Shown piece by piece: positions 13,614 to 20,710 of a stretch of 48,385 nt of DNA. The translations under genes were made by a program, and so were the position numbers. Position 1 is the first letter of the stretch. The number at the start of each line of letters is the position of its first letter. The stretch is from a virus. The notes under the pieces were generated by a model. That model was given only the letters and a program-made list of their open reading frames with translations. It did no database searches and was not told the origin of the DNA. Location of the stretch: positions 1-48,385 of the IMG/VR virus record IMGVR_UViG_3300046373_000131; one strand, given 5' to 3'.

Positions 13614-13671
13614 GCGTGCCGCTCCATATTGCGTTATGATTGGCGCAGTTTAACCCATAGGAGGCCCCGAG
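13614..13671. promoter_or_regulatory. divergent control region between portal and protease/scaffold
   Basis: Only 58 bp separate two divergent head genes. Rightward: TATGAT (13635-13640) followed by TGGCGCA. Leftward: TAAACT (complement of 13647-13652) followed by GCGCCA. The extensions match the phage promoter family, but neither has a -35 near TTGACA. AGGAGG at 13659-13664 serves the rightward gene. Confidence 0.5.
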
Positions 13672-14916
13672 ATGTCGGAGCTACGAGTAAACGCGTATAC
13701 GACTGTCGATAAGTCCAAGATCCGCCGCGAGAACATTGGTGGCCGTGACTATATCATTCTGCCAAGTTCCACCCTACCGCCGAATATCGTCATGAACGGC
13801 GTGCTTTACCCCGCCTCCGAGACCCAGCGCACCTATAAGCAACTGGAAGGTACCCTGGCGCCGCTCGGGCACCCCAAGGACCCCGAGGGCAACTGGATCA
13901 GCGCTAAAGACCCTATTGCCATCCATAGCTTTCACCACGGCGTTTTCAATCAGAACGTTGCGCTGAACACCGAGACCGGCAAGGTCGACGTGGAAAAGTG
14001 GGTCGACGTGGAATACGCCGGCCGCTCGGAACCGGGCAAGGCGCTACTGGCTGCGGTGGAGGCCGAGGAGCCTATCCACACTTCCATTGCCATCTGGTTG
14101 GCAGTGACTCCGGCCGCCGAGGGCCTCCCGTACACCGGGATCGCGACCTACCAGGCGATTGACCATGACGCGGTGCTGCTGGGCGAGGTCGGCGCGGCTA
14201 CTCCTGCCGACGGCGTTGGCTTGTTCGTCAACGTAGACGCGGGCGTGCTGGGCGGCCTCACCAGCCAGGAGAAACACGAGGTATTGCGCGCTGCCGGTAC
14301 TGCACGCTGGCCGGAGTTCTACTCGTGGCTGGCCGACTTCACCGACGCCACGGCGGTTTTCGAACTGGAAGCGCGCGGCGACGGCCCGGCTCCGGCCAAT
14401 CGGTATGTCGCGGTCGACTACGAGCTGTCCGGCATGGTGGCGGAGCTGGCCCTGCCGGAACGTCCTGCCGTGCGCAAATCCCAGTGGCAAATCCTTGCCA
14501 ATAGCGTTTTCCGGCAAGGCGCGTTAAACTTCGACCTGCATGAGTTACCCAACCCCGAACAGGAGGCTGTCGATATGACGCCGGAACAAATCAAAGAGTT
14601 GCGCGAAGGCATCAGCGCGGACCTTAAGGTCAACGCATCGACCGCCGTACAGGAAGCGCTGGCCCCCGTACTGGAGCGCCTCGGCTCCCTGGAGGCTCAG
14701 GTAGGTAAAGGCGAAAAGGCCGAGACCGAAGCCCTCCGCGCCGAAGCTGCCGAAGTAGTTGGCGCCGAAGCTGCCGCCGAGCTTTCCGTAAACTCGCTCA
14801 AGGCAGTGCTGGCCAAACACAAACCGGCCACCCAGTTGCCCCAGGGCGCCCTCAAAGTCAACCGCTCCGGCGCCGATAAGGGCCGCGAGTTCAAAAACCC
14901 GGACATGCCGGAATAA
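13672..14916 (+). CDS. prohead protease-scaffold fusion (DUF2213-like)
   Basis: A 414-aa protein starting at ATG 13672 behind AGGAGG. Residues ~40-170 (NGVLYPASETQ, LEGTLAPLGHP, HTSIAIWL) resemble DUF2213 head maturation proteins, with His ~67 a candidate catalytic residue. Residues ~302-414 are a Glu/Ala/Leu-rich helical segment typical of scaffolds. The protein would process the prohead and scaffold capsid assembly. An internal ribosome binding site and in-frame ATG at 14575 probably make the scaffold alone. It directly precedes the decoration and capsid genes. Confidence 0.75.
   Translation: MSELRVNAYTTVDKSKIRRENIGGRDYIILPSSTLPPNIVMNGVLYPASETQRTYKQLEGTLAPLGHPKDPEGNWISAKDPIAIHSFHHGVFNQNVALNTETGKVDVEKWVDVEYAGRSEPGKALLAAVEAEEPIHTSIAIWLAVTPAAEGLPYTGIATYQAIDHDAVLLGEVGAATPADGVGLFVNVDAGVLGGLTSQEKHEVLRAAGTARWPEFYSWLADFTDATAVFELEARGDGPAPANRYVAVDYELSGMVAELALPERPAVRKSQWQILANSVFRQGALNFDLHELPNPEQEAVDMTPEQIKELREGISADLKVNASTAVQEALAPVLERLGSLEAQVGKGEKAETEALRAEAAEVVGAEAAAELSVNSLKAVLAKHKPATQLPQGALKVNRSGADKGREFKNPDMPE
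14575..14916 (+). CDS. nested in-frame scaffold (internal start, 113 aa)
   Basis: Inside the protease-scaffold gene, AGGAGG at 14561-14566 lies 8 nt before an in-frame ATG at 14575, a textbook start. The product begins MTPEQIKELREGISADLKVN, has a coiled-coil-like helical middle rich in Glu and Ala, and ends in a basic Lys/Arg-containing tail that could bind the capsid protein. This is the same arrangement as lambda C/Nu3, where the scaffold is the C-terminal part of the protease. The start is seen in the sequence; its use is inferred. Confidence 0.65.
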   Translation: MTPEQIKELREGISADLKVNASTAVQEALAPVLERLGSLEAQVGKGEKAETEALRAEAAEVVGAEAAAELSVNSLKAVLAKHKPATQLPQGALKVNRSGADKGREFKNPDMPE

Positions 14917-14926
14917 GGAGTAGCAC

Positions 14927-15343
14927 ATGGCTTACGTTCCTAACAAAGTATGGCGCGGCGGCGTGCACCGGACCACTCCGGAGACCACCGAGCGAATTCT
15001 GGCCAACGTCGGTAACAAGCTGCCGGGCTGCGTCCTGAAACTGGACGGTACCGCTGCGGTCCCGGGTTTGCCGGTCTACGTGCTGGGCGAAATCCTGCAC
15101 GGCGGCATTGATGACGTTCCGGTCGTGACCGACACCCAGCGTCTGTACAACACCCACAGCGGCGACCTGTTCACCGGCCGCGCGGCCGCAGGGCTGACCG
15201 TCGGTGAGGACGTGCCGTACTCGGTAAACGCTTCCGGTCGCCTCGTTGCGCTCGTTGCGGATACCGATCCGGTCTGTTTCGGTGACGCAGGTTTCGCGGG
15301 TGTTGCTACCGCTGACCAGCGCATTGCCATCAAATTCAAATAA
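14927..15343 (+). CDS. capsid decoration/stabilisation protein (putative)
   Basis: A 138-aa protein starting at ATG 14927 behind AAGGAG. It is beta-rich (PVYVLGEILHGG, DVPYSVNASGRLVAL, RIAIKFK) and lies exactly between scaffold and major capsid protein, the usual place of head decoration proteins such as lambda gpD or DUF2190-like cement proteins. Sequence motifs alone do not prove the role. Codon use is strongly biased, as expected for an abundant structural protein. Confidence 0.65.
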   Translation: MAYVPNKVWRGGVHRTTPETTERILANVGNKLPGCVLKLDGTAAVPGLPVYVLGEILHGGIDDVPVVTDTQRLYNTHSGDLFTGRAAAGLTVGEDVPYSVNASGRLVALVADTDPVCFGDAGFAGVATADQRIAIKFK

Positions 15344-15354
15344 GGGGCACTGAT

Positions 15355-16428
15355 ATGTCTTTTCTGTTCCAACAGTCCCGCGCAGCGGGCAACCCGGGCC
15401 TGGCCCAGCAGTGGGAAGACGTCGGCGCCATGCGTCACTTTTTCGCTGTCAACGAGGACCGCTTTCCGACCGTAGGCCGCACTGGCGGCTCCGTGATGGA
15501 ACTGGCGGTAAACGCTGGCCGCGACCTGGACAACGTGTGGCGCGACTTCGACACCCAAACCGTGGCCCTGGGCCGCGCTCCGGATTCGATCCTGCTGCAG
15601 GACCTGGCACCGCTGGCGCGCTCCGTGAACATCGGCAAAATCGTGTCTGAATACCGCCGCACCAACGGCGCGTTCTCGGCTCAGTCGTCCATCGACGGCC
15701 AGCACAAAAAGCCGATGGACCGTGGCTCGTACGACTACGACGGTACCGTCATCCTGGTGCACACCGGCCAAGTCGGACGTACCTGGCGTGAACTGGAAGG
15801 CGAGCGCTCGGAAGGTTTCGACGGCCTCCTGGAAGACCAGGCCGGCGTCACCCTGGAAGTGCAGGACCAATCCTCCCGCTACCTGGTAAACGGCGACACC
15901 TCCAAGGTCTACAAGGGCTACACCGGTCACGGCGTCAAGACCAGTCCGAACACCCTGGCGGTGGACCTGACTACCGGCGGTAGTGGCATCGCTGCCATCG
16001 ACCTGACTAGCCCGACTCTGACCCTGGAGGAGGCTAACAACTTCTTTATCCAAGCCGTGGCTGCCCTGCGCAACCAGTTTGCCTCCGGCCGGATCAAGTT
16101 CTACACCTCGTCGGCGGTCATGCAAAACCTGTCCCGTATGGGCGGCGTGGTTGGCAGCACTCGTTCGATTATCTCCATCCTGCTGGAGAACCCGGACATC
16201 TCGGGCATCGTGTACGACCGCAACTTCGAAGGTAACGAAATCGCAGGTCTGATCCTCGACACCCGTTACGTTCGCCCAGTTGTCGGCATGCCGATGACCT
16301 CCACCCCGATGGTCCGCCAAACGCCGATGGATGACTTCCAAGTGCTGGTGTGGACCGCCACGGGCCTGCAAATCAAAGCCGACGCCGACGGCAAAAGCAA
16401 AGGCGTCCTCTACGCGGTGGGCAGCTAA
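15355..16428 (+). CDS. major capsid protein
   Basis: A 357-aa protein starting at ATG 15355 behind AAGGGG. Its position after the protease, scaffold and decoration genes, its length and its strong codon bias identify the major capsid protein. Recognisable stretches include QTVALGRAPDSILLQDLAPLA, KKPMDRGSYDYDG and a C-terminal PMDDFQVLVWTATGLQI region. It should adopt the HK97 fold; the closest annotated groups are DUF2184/DUF6260-type capsid proteins. There is no obvious N-terminal delta domain, consistent with a separate scaffold. The next gene starts immediately after its stop. Confidence 0.88.
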   Translation: MSFLFQQSRAAGNPGLAQQWEDVGAMRHFFAVNEDRFPTVGRTGGSVMELAVNAGRDLDNVWRDFDTQTVALGRAPDSILLQDLAPLARSVNIGKIVSEYRRTNGAFSAQSSIDGQHKKPMDRGSYDYDGTVILVHTGQVGRTWRELEGERSEGFDGLLEDQAGVTLEVQDQSSRYLVNGDTSKVYKGYTGHGVKTSPNTLAVDLTTGGSGIAAIDLTSPTLTLEEANNFFIQAVAALRNQFASGRIKFYTSSAVMQNLSRMGGVVGSTRSIISILLENPDISGIVYDRNFEGNEIAGLILDTRYVRPVVGMPMTSTPMVRQTPMDDFQVLVWTATGLQIKADADGKSKGVLYAVGS

Positions 16429-16851
16429 ATGAACGACAAAAACCGTTACATCCTGACCGCAGCCATCGGTGACAAGCCGGCGGGCGGCTTTATCGAGCTG
16501 ACCACCGCCCAAGCGGCAAGCCCGCTGTATGCTTCGCGCATCGGCCCGGTCCATGCTGGCGGCGAGTCGGGCTCCTACGACGACATCCGTGCGCAAGTCC
16601 TGGGCGAGCTGGAGGCCCAGGTTCCGGAGTTCCTCGCGGACGCCAAGCGTAGCGGCGAGCAGATCCTGGCCGACGCCCGCGCTAAAGCGGACGAACTGCT
16701 GGACAAGGCAAACGCCGACGCCAAGGCAGTTACCGAAAAGGCTGCGGCAGATGCCAAGGGTGTCAAAGAAGCGGCTCAGACCGAAGCTACTGCCATCGTG
16801 CAGACCGCTCAGGCCGAGGCGATGAAGCTGGCAACCACTGGTAAAAAGTAA
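16429..16851 (+). CDS. alanine-rich coiled-coil protein, probable virion component (140 aa)
   Basis: ATG 16429 immediately follows the capsid gene stop. Residues 1-45 are a mixed region (RYILTAAIGDKPAGGFIEL). Residues ~48-138 are a long helix made of repeated Ala/Lys/Asp/Glu heptads (ADARAKADELLDKANADAKA), like the stalk segments of ATP synthase subunit b. No family is recognised. Cotranscription with the capsid gene suggests an abundant structural or head-assembly role. A strong terminator follows. Confidence 0.7.
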   Translation: MNDKNRYILTAAIGDKPAGGFIELTTAQAASPLYASRIGPVHAGGESGSYDDIRAQVLGELEAQVPEFLADAKRSGEQILADARAKADELLDKANADAKAVTEKAAADAKGVKEAAQTEATAIVQTAQAEAMKLATTGKK

Positions 16852-16870
16852 CAAACCCGCAGTAAAGAAA

Positions 16871-16904
16871 AGCCCCGGGCTCTCAGGAGACACCGGGGCT
16901 TTTT
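16871..16904. terminator. bidirectional intrinsic terminator
   Basis: AGCCCCGG (16871-16878) pairs with CCGGGGCT (16893-16900), flanked by T-run 16900-16904 rightward and an A-rich stretch on the left. It ends the rightward capsid operon and probably the leftward 16910-17992 cassette. Confidence 0.85.
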
Positions 16905-16909
16905 GTTGG

Positions 16910-17140
16910 CTATTCCTCCTCCAGGTACAAGCGTACCGTTGGCGGAGCGTCTACCCGAACCCTCCAAATCTTGCCGCAAGGTTCGCAACCCAGGTCATCG
17001 TCGCGGAGGCTTGCGGCAATATCCATCGGTACCGAGCCCGAAAAGAACTCCCGCAGGTCGCACGCCCCTGCTTTAGTTTGAACCTCGATACGATTGTTAC
17101 AGTTGGGGCATCGGAAGTTTACGGTGTCGTACAGGCCCAT
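16910..17140 (-). CDS. small zinc-ribbon protein (76 aa)
   Basis: ATG at 17140 (minus strand) follows a strong GAGGAGGG. The product starts MGLYDTVNFRCPNC and has two Cys pairs, CPNC (about 11-14) and CEPC (about 52-55), plus one further Cys, a classic zinc-ribbon arrangement. Between them lies an acidic helical part. Similar small proteins with an MGLYDTV start are widespread in phages and bacteria with no known function. It is the last gene of the three-gene minus-strand cassette. Confidence 0.75.
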   Translation of the reverse strand: MGLYDTVNFRCPNCNNRIEVQTKAGACDLREFFSGSVPMDIAASLRDDDLGCEPCGKIWRVRVDAPPTVRLYLEEE

Positions 17141-17348
17141 GTGGAGCCCTCCTCAGTCGCTGTAGTTCGGCCCGGGTGACGCACGAGTAGCGCACGTCCT
17201 GCCGGGCCAGTCGGTTTAGGGTGTTCATGGCGCCCGCAGCCTCCCAGCACTGCGCGTCGGCCTCCAGTTCGTACTTGGACGAGGCGTCCAGGTAGTCGCA
17301 GCCCGTAGACGTGCACAGCGCCCCCACGAGCAGTAGCGCGGCGCTCAC
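17097..17348 (-). CDS. small lipoprotein-like protein, GTG start (83 aa)
   Basis: GTG at 17348-17346 overlaps the upstream stop as GTGA, which decides the start. The product begins VSAALLLVGALCTSTGCDYL (V read as Met), a hydrophobic signal followed by a lipobox-like STGC, suggesting export and lipid attachment. The mature part is short, with two more Cys. The 3' end overlaps the zinc-ribbon gene by 44 nt. The basic residues expected at the start of a signal peptide are absent, so lipidation is uncertain. Confidence 0.55.
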   Translation of the reverse strand: MSAALLLVGALCTSTGCDYLDASSKYELEADAQCWEAAGAMNTLNRLARQDVRYSCVTRAELQRLRRAPHGPVRHRKLPMPQL

Positions 17349-17992
17349 GGCGTGCAGACCTTGCACGGGCAACGCGGTGCGTGAGGGCGGCATGGGCGCG
17401 CTACATAGCCCACCAGTACGGATTGGATCTTGTCAGCGGTAGCCGTCGCGATAGTTAGCTGCAGGTCCTCGGCGTCGTCAATGATCCGGCCGACTGAGGA
17501 GCCGCGAAGGTACCCCTGCAAGTGGGCGGGGGAGCTTGCGTTCCACATGCCGTGCCCGTTTCGCCACAGGAACCCGGCGGCGTCTGCGGTCTGCTGGCGA
17601 CGGCGTACGGCCGCACACTCCCATATAGGCGCCTTAGACGGCACGAGATAGCCTACCGTGACCCAAGCGCCCGCTTTCGGCTGCTCCCCCTCACCCACTA
17701 CCTGCACCTGCAGGGCGGGAGCCTTCGACGCGGCGATGGCGGCTTGCTGAGCCTCGGAAAAGAAGGCCTCGCCCCGGGAGGTGACCTTAAGCACGGTAAC
17801 TGTGCCGTCGTTTGCGATTTTAACGAGACGGTGTGGTGCGCCGGTTTTCCACTTTGCCACTTGCTGCTCAAGTTGGACCAGGGCGTCAGCCTCGGAACGT
17901 GGCTTGAGGTCCGCGTCCAGCCATTCGGCCGTGTACGGGTCCGCGCCGTCGGTAACGCCAAAAACTTGTTGGATCTGGATGCGGTATTTCAT
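17345..17992 (-). CDS. hypothetical protein (215 aa)
   Basis: ATG at 17992 (minus strand) follows CCGGAG and lies ~35 nt downstream of a consensus promoter; a longer frame runs through that promoter and is rejected. The product starts MKYRIQIQQVFGVTDGADPY. Residues 1-90 look like a small beta-rich domain, and the rest is mixed, ending in a Cys-rich HAPRCPCKVC tail. No family is recognised. It leads a three-gene leftward cassette inserted between capsid and connector genes, like a moron with its own promoter and terminator. Confidence 0.7.
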   Translation of the reverse strand: MKYRIQIQQVFGVTDGADPYTAEWLDADLKPRSEADALVQLEQQVAKWKTGAPHRLVKIANDGTVTVLKVTSRGEAFFSEAQQAAIAASKAPALQVQVVGEGEQPKAGAWVTVGYLVPSKAPIWECAAVRRRQQTADAAGFLWRNGHGMWNASSPAHLQGYLRGSSVGRIIDDAEDLQLTIATATADKIQSVLVGYVARPCRPHAPRCPCKVCTP

Positions 17993-18032
17993 GTCGGTAA
18001 CTCCGGGTAGGTCGTTTTGTTTCGGTACGCGC

Positions 18033-18061
18033 ACTATAGGGCCTACTTTCCTCACTGTCAA
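18033..18061 (-). promoter_or_regulatory. sigma70-like promoter, leftward
   Basis: On the minus strand: TTGACA (complement of 18056-18061), 17-nt spacer, TATAGT (complement of 18033-18038), then GCGCGTACCGAAAC. It drives the 16910-17992 cassette and shares the ACCGAAAC leader with other promoters. Confidence 0.88.
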
Positions 18062-18273
18062 TAGGGATGGGTAGGGATCGGGGTGGGATGACAAACGGTA
18101 TCCCATACCCGGAGCGGAGCCCGGTTCTACTAGGGCAGCCGTGTATCCGGTAGGGATGTAGAGATACTCTCTAGAAGTAAGGTAGAATAGTATATGTAGA
18201 GAGTAGGTAGCCCGATGCCGGGACGATAGAAACATCTCTACCATCTCTACCATCTCTACCCACCGAGGTTCCA
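18062..18273. promoter_or_regulatory. control region with GGTAGAGAT-type repeats upstream of connector genes
   Basis: ATCTCTACC, the complement of GGTAGAGAT, occurs three times in perfect 9-bp tandem (18234-18242, 18243-18251, 18252-18260), ending 13 nt before the ATG at 18274. Related copies (GTAGGGAT, GTAGAGAT) occur at about 18070-18165. A GAGG at 18265-18268 is the ribosome binding site. The only rightward -10-like sequences (TAGAATAG, TATATG at 18181-18196) have no -35. The same motif fills 2607-2964. Confidence 0.65.
18234..18260 (+). repeat. three tandem 9-bp ATCTCTACC repeats
   Basis: Three perfect head-to-tail copies without spacer. They lie in the probable 5' untranslated region of the connector operon, just before its ribosome binding site, so they could be a DNA operator or an RNA-level control site. 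Confidence 0.85.
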
Positions 18274-18675
18274 ATGGCTATCACAGCGGACGACTTGAAC
18301 GGCTATTTCACGCGGCAGGGCGTTACCCTGGACCCCCTCATGATTGACGCCATCGTGGAGCTGGCCAACAGCCCGGCCCTTATCGAGTGCATGACCGCGA
18401 ACGGCTACAGCCCTGCGATACAGAAAATCCTGGCCCTGTACCTGGGCTACCTGCTGGCCATCGGAAACTTTAGCCGCTACATTGTCAGCCAGTCCGCCCC
18501 TAACGGCGCGAGCCGATCGTTCAGCAAGGCGACCCTTGCCGAGATGTGGAGCGGCACCCTTTCCGCACTGCGCGCGTTCGACCCGCACGGGTGCCTGACC
18601 GAACACTTGCCCGAGGACCCCACCGTGTCTAAAAAGTACTTTGCTCGCGTAGCCGTGGCCAACTATGGCAAGTAA
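18274..18675 (+). CDS. putative head-tail adaptor (133 aa)
   Basis: ATG 18274 follows GAGG. The product is all-helical in its first 75 residues (MAITADDLNGYFTRQGVTLD, then MIDAIVELAN and AIQKILALYLGYLLAIG) and sits first in the connector block after the capsid genes. Position and fold type fit the head-completion adaptor that binds the portal (gp15/gp6-like). No direct sequence signature is recognised, so the role rests on gene order. The end overlaps the next gene by 11 nt. Confidence 0.6.
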   Translation: MAITADDLNGYFTRQGVTLDPLMIDAIVELANSPALIECMTANGYSPAIQKILALYLGYLLAIGNFSRYIVSQSAPNGASRSFSKATLAEMWSGTLSALRAFDPHGCLTEHLPEDPTVSKKYFARVAVANYGK

Positions 18676-19006
18676 CACCACCAGCGGCTGGGCCAATACC
18701 AACACCGCCGAGGTCAAACCTCGCCTGGAGTCAGACACCGAGAATGGCGGCGCTCAGTGGGGCGACGTCTACGTCATTGAGTGCACGTGGCGCGCGCCGC
18801 AGGGTGAGCAGCGTAACGTCGTGGCAGATGCCCAAGGTCGTGAGGTCGTGCCGCACTGGGTTGTCTACACCGAGGACGTCCGCCCGCAGATTCACGACCT
18901 GATCCGCCTGAACAGCAGCCAGCCCGAGTGGGCCGAAATCCTGGACCGAAACGAGGACGACATGTCCATGTTTGACGAGCCCCCAGCGTTCGAACTGAGG
19001 GTTTGA
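18665..19006 (+). CDS. putative head-tail connector/stopper (113 aa)
   Basis: ATG 18665 lies inside the end of the previous gene. The product is beta-rich (GDVYVIECTWRA, VVPHWVVYTED) with an acidic C-terminal part. Its place between the adaptor candidate and the gp10-like protein is where stopper proteins are found. No family is recognised with certainty. Confidence 0.55.
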   Translation: MASNTTSGWANTNTAEVKPRLESDTENGGAQWGDVYVIECTWRAPQGEQRNVVADAQGREVVPHWVVYTEDVRPQIHDLIRLNSSQPEWAEILDRNEDDMSMFDEPPAFELRV

Positions 19007-19010
19007 CCAC

Positions 19011-19445
19011 ATGGCGCGCCGTAGCGGAGACGTCCGGAAAAACCTCAAGAACCTGATGGGGGAAATCGCCGGCCCGAAGTCTGAAAAGACGATCACCCAG
19101 GCGCTCATAGTGGGCGGCATGTACGCTGACTTGCTCACCCCCCAGGACACCGGCAACCTGCTGCGGTCACGGTTCCGCGAGGTAAAGCAGTCCGGCAACG
19201 GCTGGATAGGCCGGTACGGGTACACCGCCAGTTATGCGGCTGCGGTTCACGGGTCGAGCGGGAAGCTCAAAGGCCAGCCGCGGGCCCACTTCGGAAAGAC
19301 CCGCAGCGGCGAGAGCTTCGGTGGAGGGACGGGCGTGGGGCGCTACTGGGACCCGAAGGCCGAGCCGGAGTTTCTGACCAAGGGTTTCGAGCGGGACGGC
19401 CTGGACAAGATCCGCCAAATAATCATTAAGGGAATGAGCGTATGA
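19011..19445 (+). CDS. HK97 gp10-like neck/tail-completion protein (144 aa)
   Basis: ATG 19011 follows GAGGG. The pattern ADLLTPQDTGNLLRSRF, then a YTASYAAAVHG segment and a late GFERDGLDKIRQII helix, is the signature of HK97-gp10-type proteins (D.G.LR.S ... Y....E/H.G). These connect or seal the tail-head joint. The end overlaps the tail terminator candidate by 4 nt. Confidence 0.8.
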   Translation: MARRSGDVRKNLKNLMGEIAGPKSEKTITQALIVGGMYADLLTPQDTGNLLRSRFREVKQSGNGWIGRYGYTASYAAAVHGSSGKLKGQPRAHFGKTRSGESFGGGTGVGRYWDPKAEPEFLTKGFERDGLDKIRQIIIKGMSV

Positions 19446-19837
19446 CCACATCGACGCCCTACGAGTCCCTCTCAGAGTGGCTCAAAGAGGAGCCGGGCTT
19501 TGCCGCTTGCAAAGTGTTCCGTGGCCCCTGGCGCACGCTGAAAGGGCAGGAGAATGACCGTCTGTTATCGTTGGACGAGGAGCCCGGGACGGTCGACGTC
19601 CACCAGCAGTTCTACCACTACCGGGTAGTGGTCGTCGGGCCGACGGACTGGGAGTCCCGAACCGCCGAACTCAAAAGCCTGCGGGACCTTATGCAAACGA
19701 TCATCACTCGGGTGACCGGGGAGGACTACCAGGCGTGCGGAGTCGCGCAGGTTGACGTAATCGGTGGCATAATGGGCCCGGGCTATACCGAAACCGGGCG
19801 ACCGTGGTATGGCGTTACTTTGCAACTACTCGTGTAG
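19442..19837 (+). CDS. putative tail terminator (131 aa)
   Basis: ATG 19442 overlaps the gp10-like stop as ATGA. The alpha/beta pattern (YHYRVVVVGPTDWESR..ELKSLRDLMQTIITRV, then a C-terminal WYGVTLQLLV strand) and its place between the gp10-like and tube genes fit tail terminators of the lambda gpU type, which cap the tail tube. The role is assigned from order and fold pattern. Confidence 0.65.
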   Translation: MTTSTPYESLSEWLKEEPGFAACKVFRGPWRTLKGQENDRLLSLDEEPGTVDVHQQFYHYRVVVVGPTDWESRTAELKSLRDLMQTIITRVTGEDYQACGVAQVDVIGGIMGPGYTETGRPWYGVTLQLLV

Positions 19838-19849
19838 GAGATAGCCAAA

Positions 19850-20341
19850 ATGGCTGTAGGTGAATGCGCAAACGGCAAATTCGTAGGCCGCGTCGCGGTA
19901 CTGCGTTACCAAATCCTTTGCCCGGATGAAAAACCCGTCGTAGCCGATTGGAAGCGCGTAGGCGCGATGACCACTAAGGACTTGAGCCTGGAGTGGGACT
20001 TGACCGAAGCGGACGGCGATGACAACGAGGGCGCGGTAGCCGAGCAATTGGCCTCGCAGCTCAACATGACCGTATCGGGCGATGGCCTGTGCATGAAAAC
20101 GGACAACTCGGCCTCCAATCAAATCGAGCTGACCTTGCACGTCCACAACCCCGAAGCTACCGGCGGCCAGCCGTACGCCTGGATTCAGCTTGTCTATCCG
20201 GACTTGACTTTCGAGTTCCCGGCCCTGGTCAACAGCATGAGCCGTTCCGGCGAGAACCGTTCGTCCGTGACGTTCAGCTTCGAAGCGACTGCGGTACAGC
20301 GCGGCCGTGCCTACCCAACCCCGGCGCCTGTCGTCCCTTAA
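19850..20341 (+). CDS. major tail tube protein
   Basis: A 163-aa protein starting at ATG 19850 behind TAGGAG. It is beta-rich, with DLSLEWDLTEADGDD in the middle, PYAWIQLVYPDLTFEFPALV and VTFSFEATAVQRG near the end, a pattern typical of tube subunits that form stacked hexameric rings. It follows the terminator candidate and precedes the chaperone and tape measure genes, the canonical place. Codon use is biased, as for an abundant protein. Confidence 0.8.
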   Translation: MAVGECANGKFVGRVAVLRYQILCPDEKPVVADWKRVGAMTTKDLSLEWDLTEADGDDNEGAVAEQLASQLNMTVSGDGLCMKTDNSASNQIELTLHVHNPEATGGQPYAWIQLVYPDLTFEFPALVNSMSRSGENRSSVTFSFEATAVQRGRAYPTPAPVVP

Positions 20342-20354
20342 AGGAGTCCGAACC

Positions 20355-20708
20355 ATGGCCCTTATTGCAAGCATGACAACCCGCGACAAAAAGGGGGACT
20401 TTGTGGTGGTGCGGACCGAGCTGACCGGTTCGGACACCCTGGAGTACAACCCTAACGTGGTGCAGACCCTGTTCATTCGAAACGGGTCGAACGCTCCGGC
20501 GCCAATCGTGATTGACGGTTCGCTGGTAACCACCGTGGAACTGCCAGGCCAAGGTCGACCGGTGGATAACTCCGCCGGCTTTCCGATGAGCATTGAGCCC
20601 GATGTGACGCGGGGCGTAACCCTCAGTTCTATCCGGAATTTCCTGGCGGGGACCATCTCGGTAACCGGTGGCGGTCCGGACGTTTACGCCTGGATCGTGG
20701 AGGGGTAA
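20355..20708 (+). CDS. small beta-rich tail protein, unknown role (117 aa)
   Basis: ATG 20355 follows AAGGAG. The product starts MALIASMTTRDKKGDFVVV and is mostly beta-strand with many Gly, Thr and Val, ending GGPDVYAWIVEG. It could be a second tube-associated or decoration protein. No family is recognised. It lies between tube and tail assembly chaperone genes. Confidence 0.65.
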   Translation: MALIASMTTRDKKGDFVVVRTELTGSDTLEYNPNVVQTLFIRNGSNAPAPIVIDGSLVTTVELPGQGRPVDNSAGFPMSIEPDVTRGVTLSSIRNFLAGTISVTGGGPDVYAWIVEG

Positions 20709-20710
20709 AA

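Noticed and set aside
15076-16893. Long leftward open frame (605 aa) opposite the capsid gene
   Set aside because: Antisense shadow of the biased capsid gene; no recognisable domain and it crosses the terminator at 16871.
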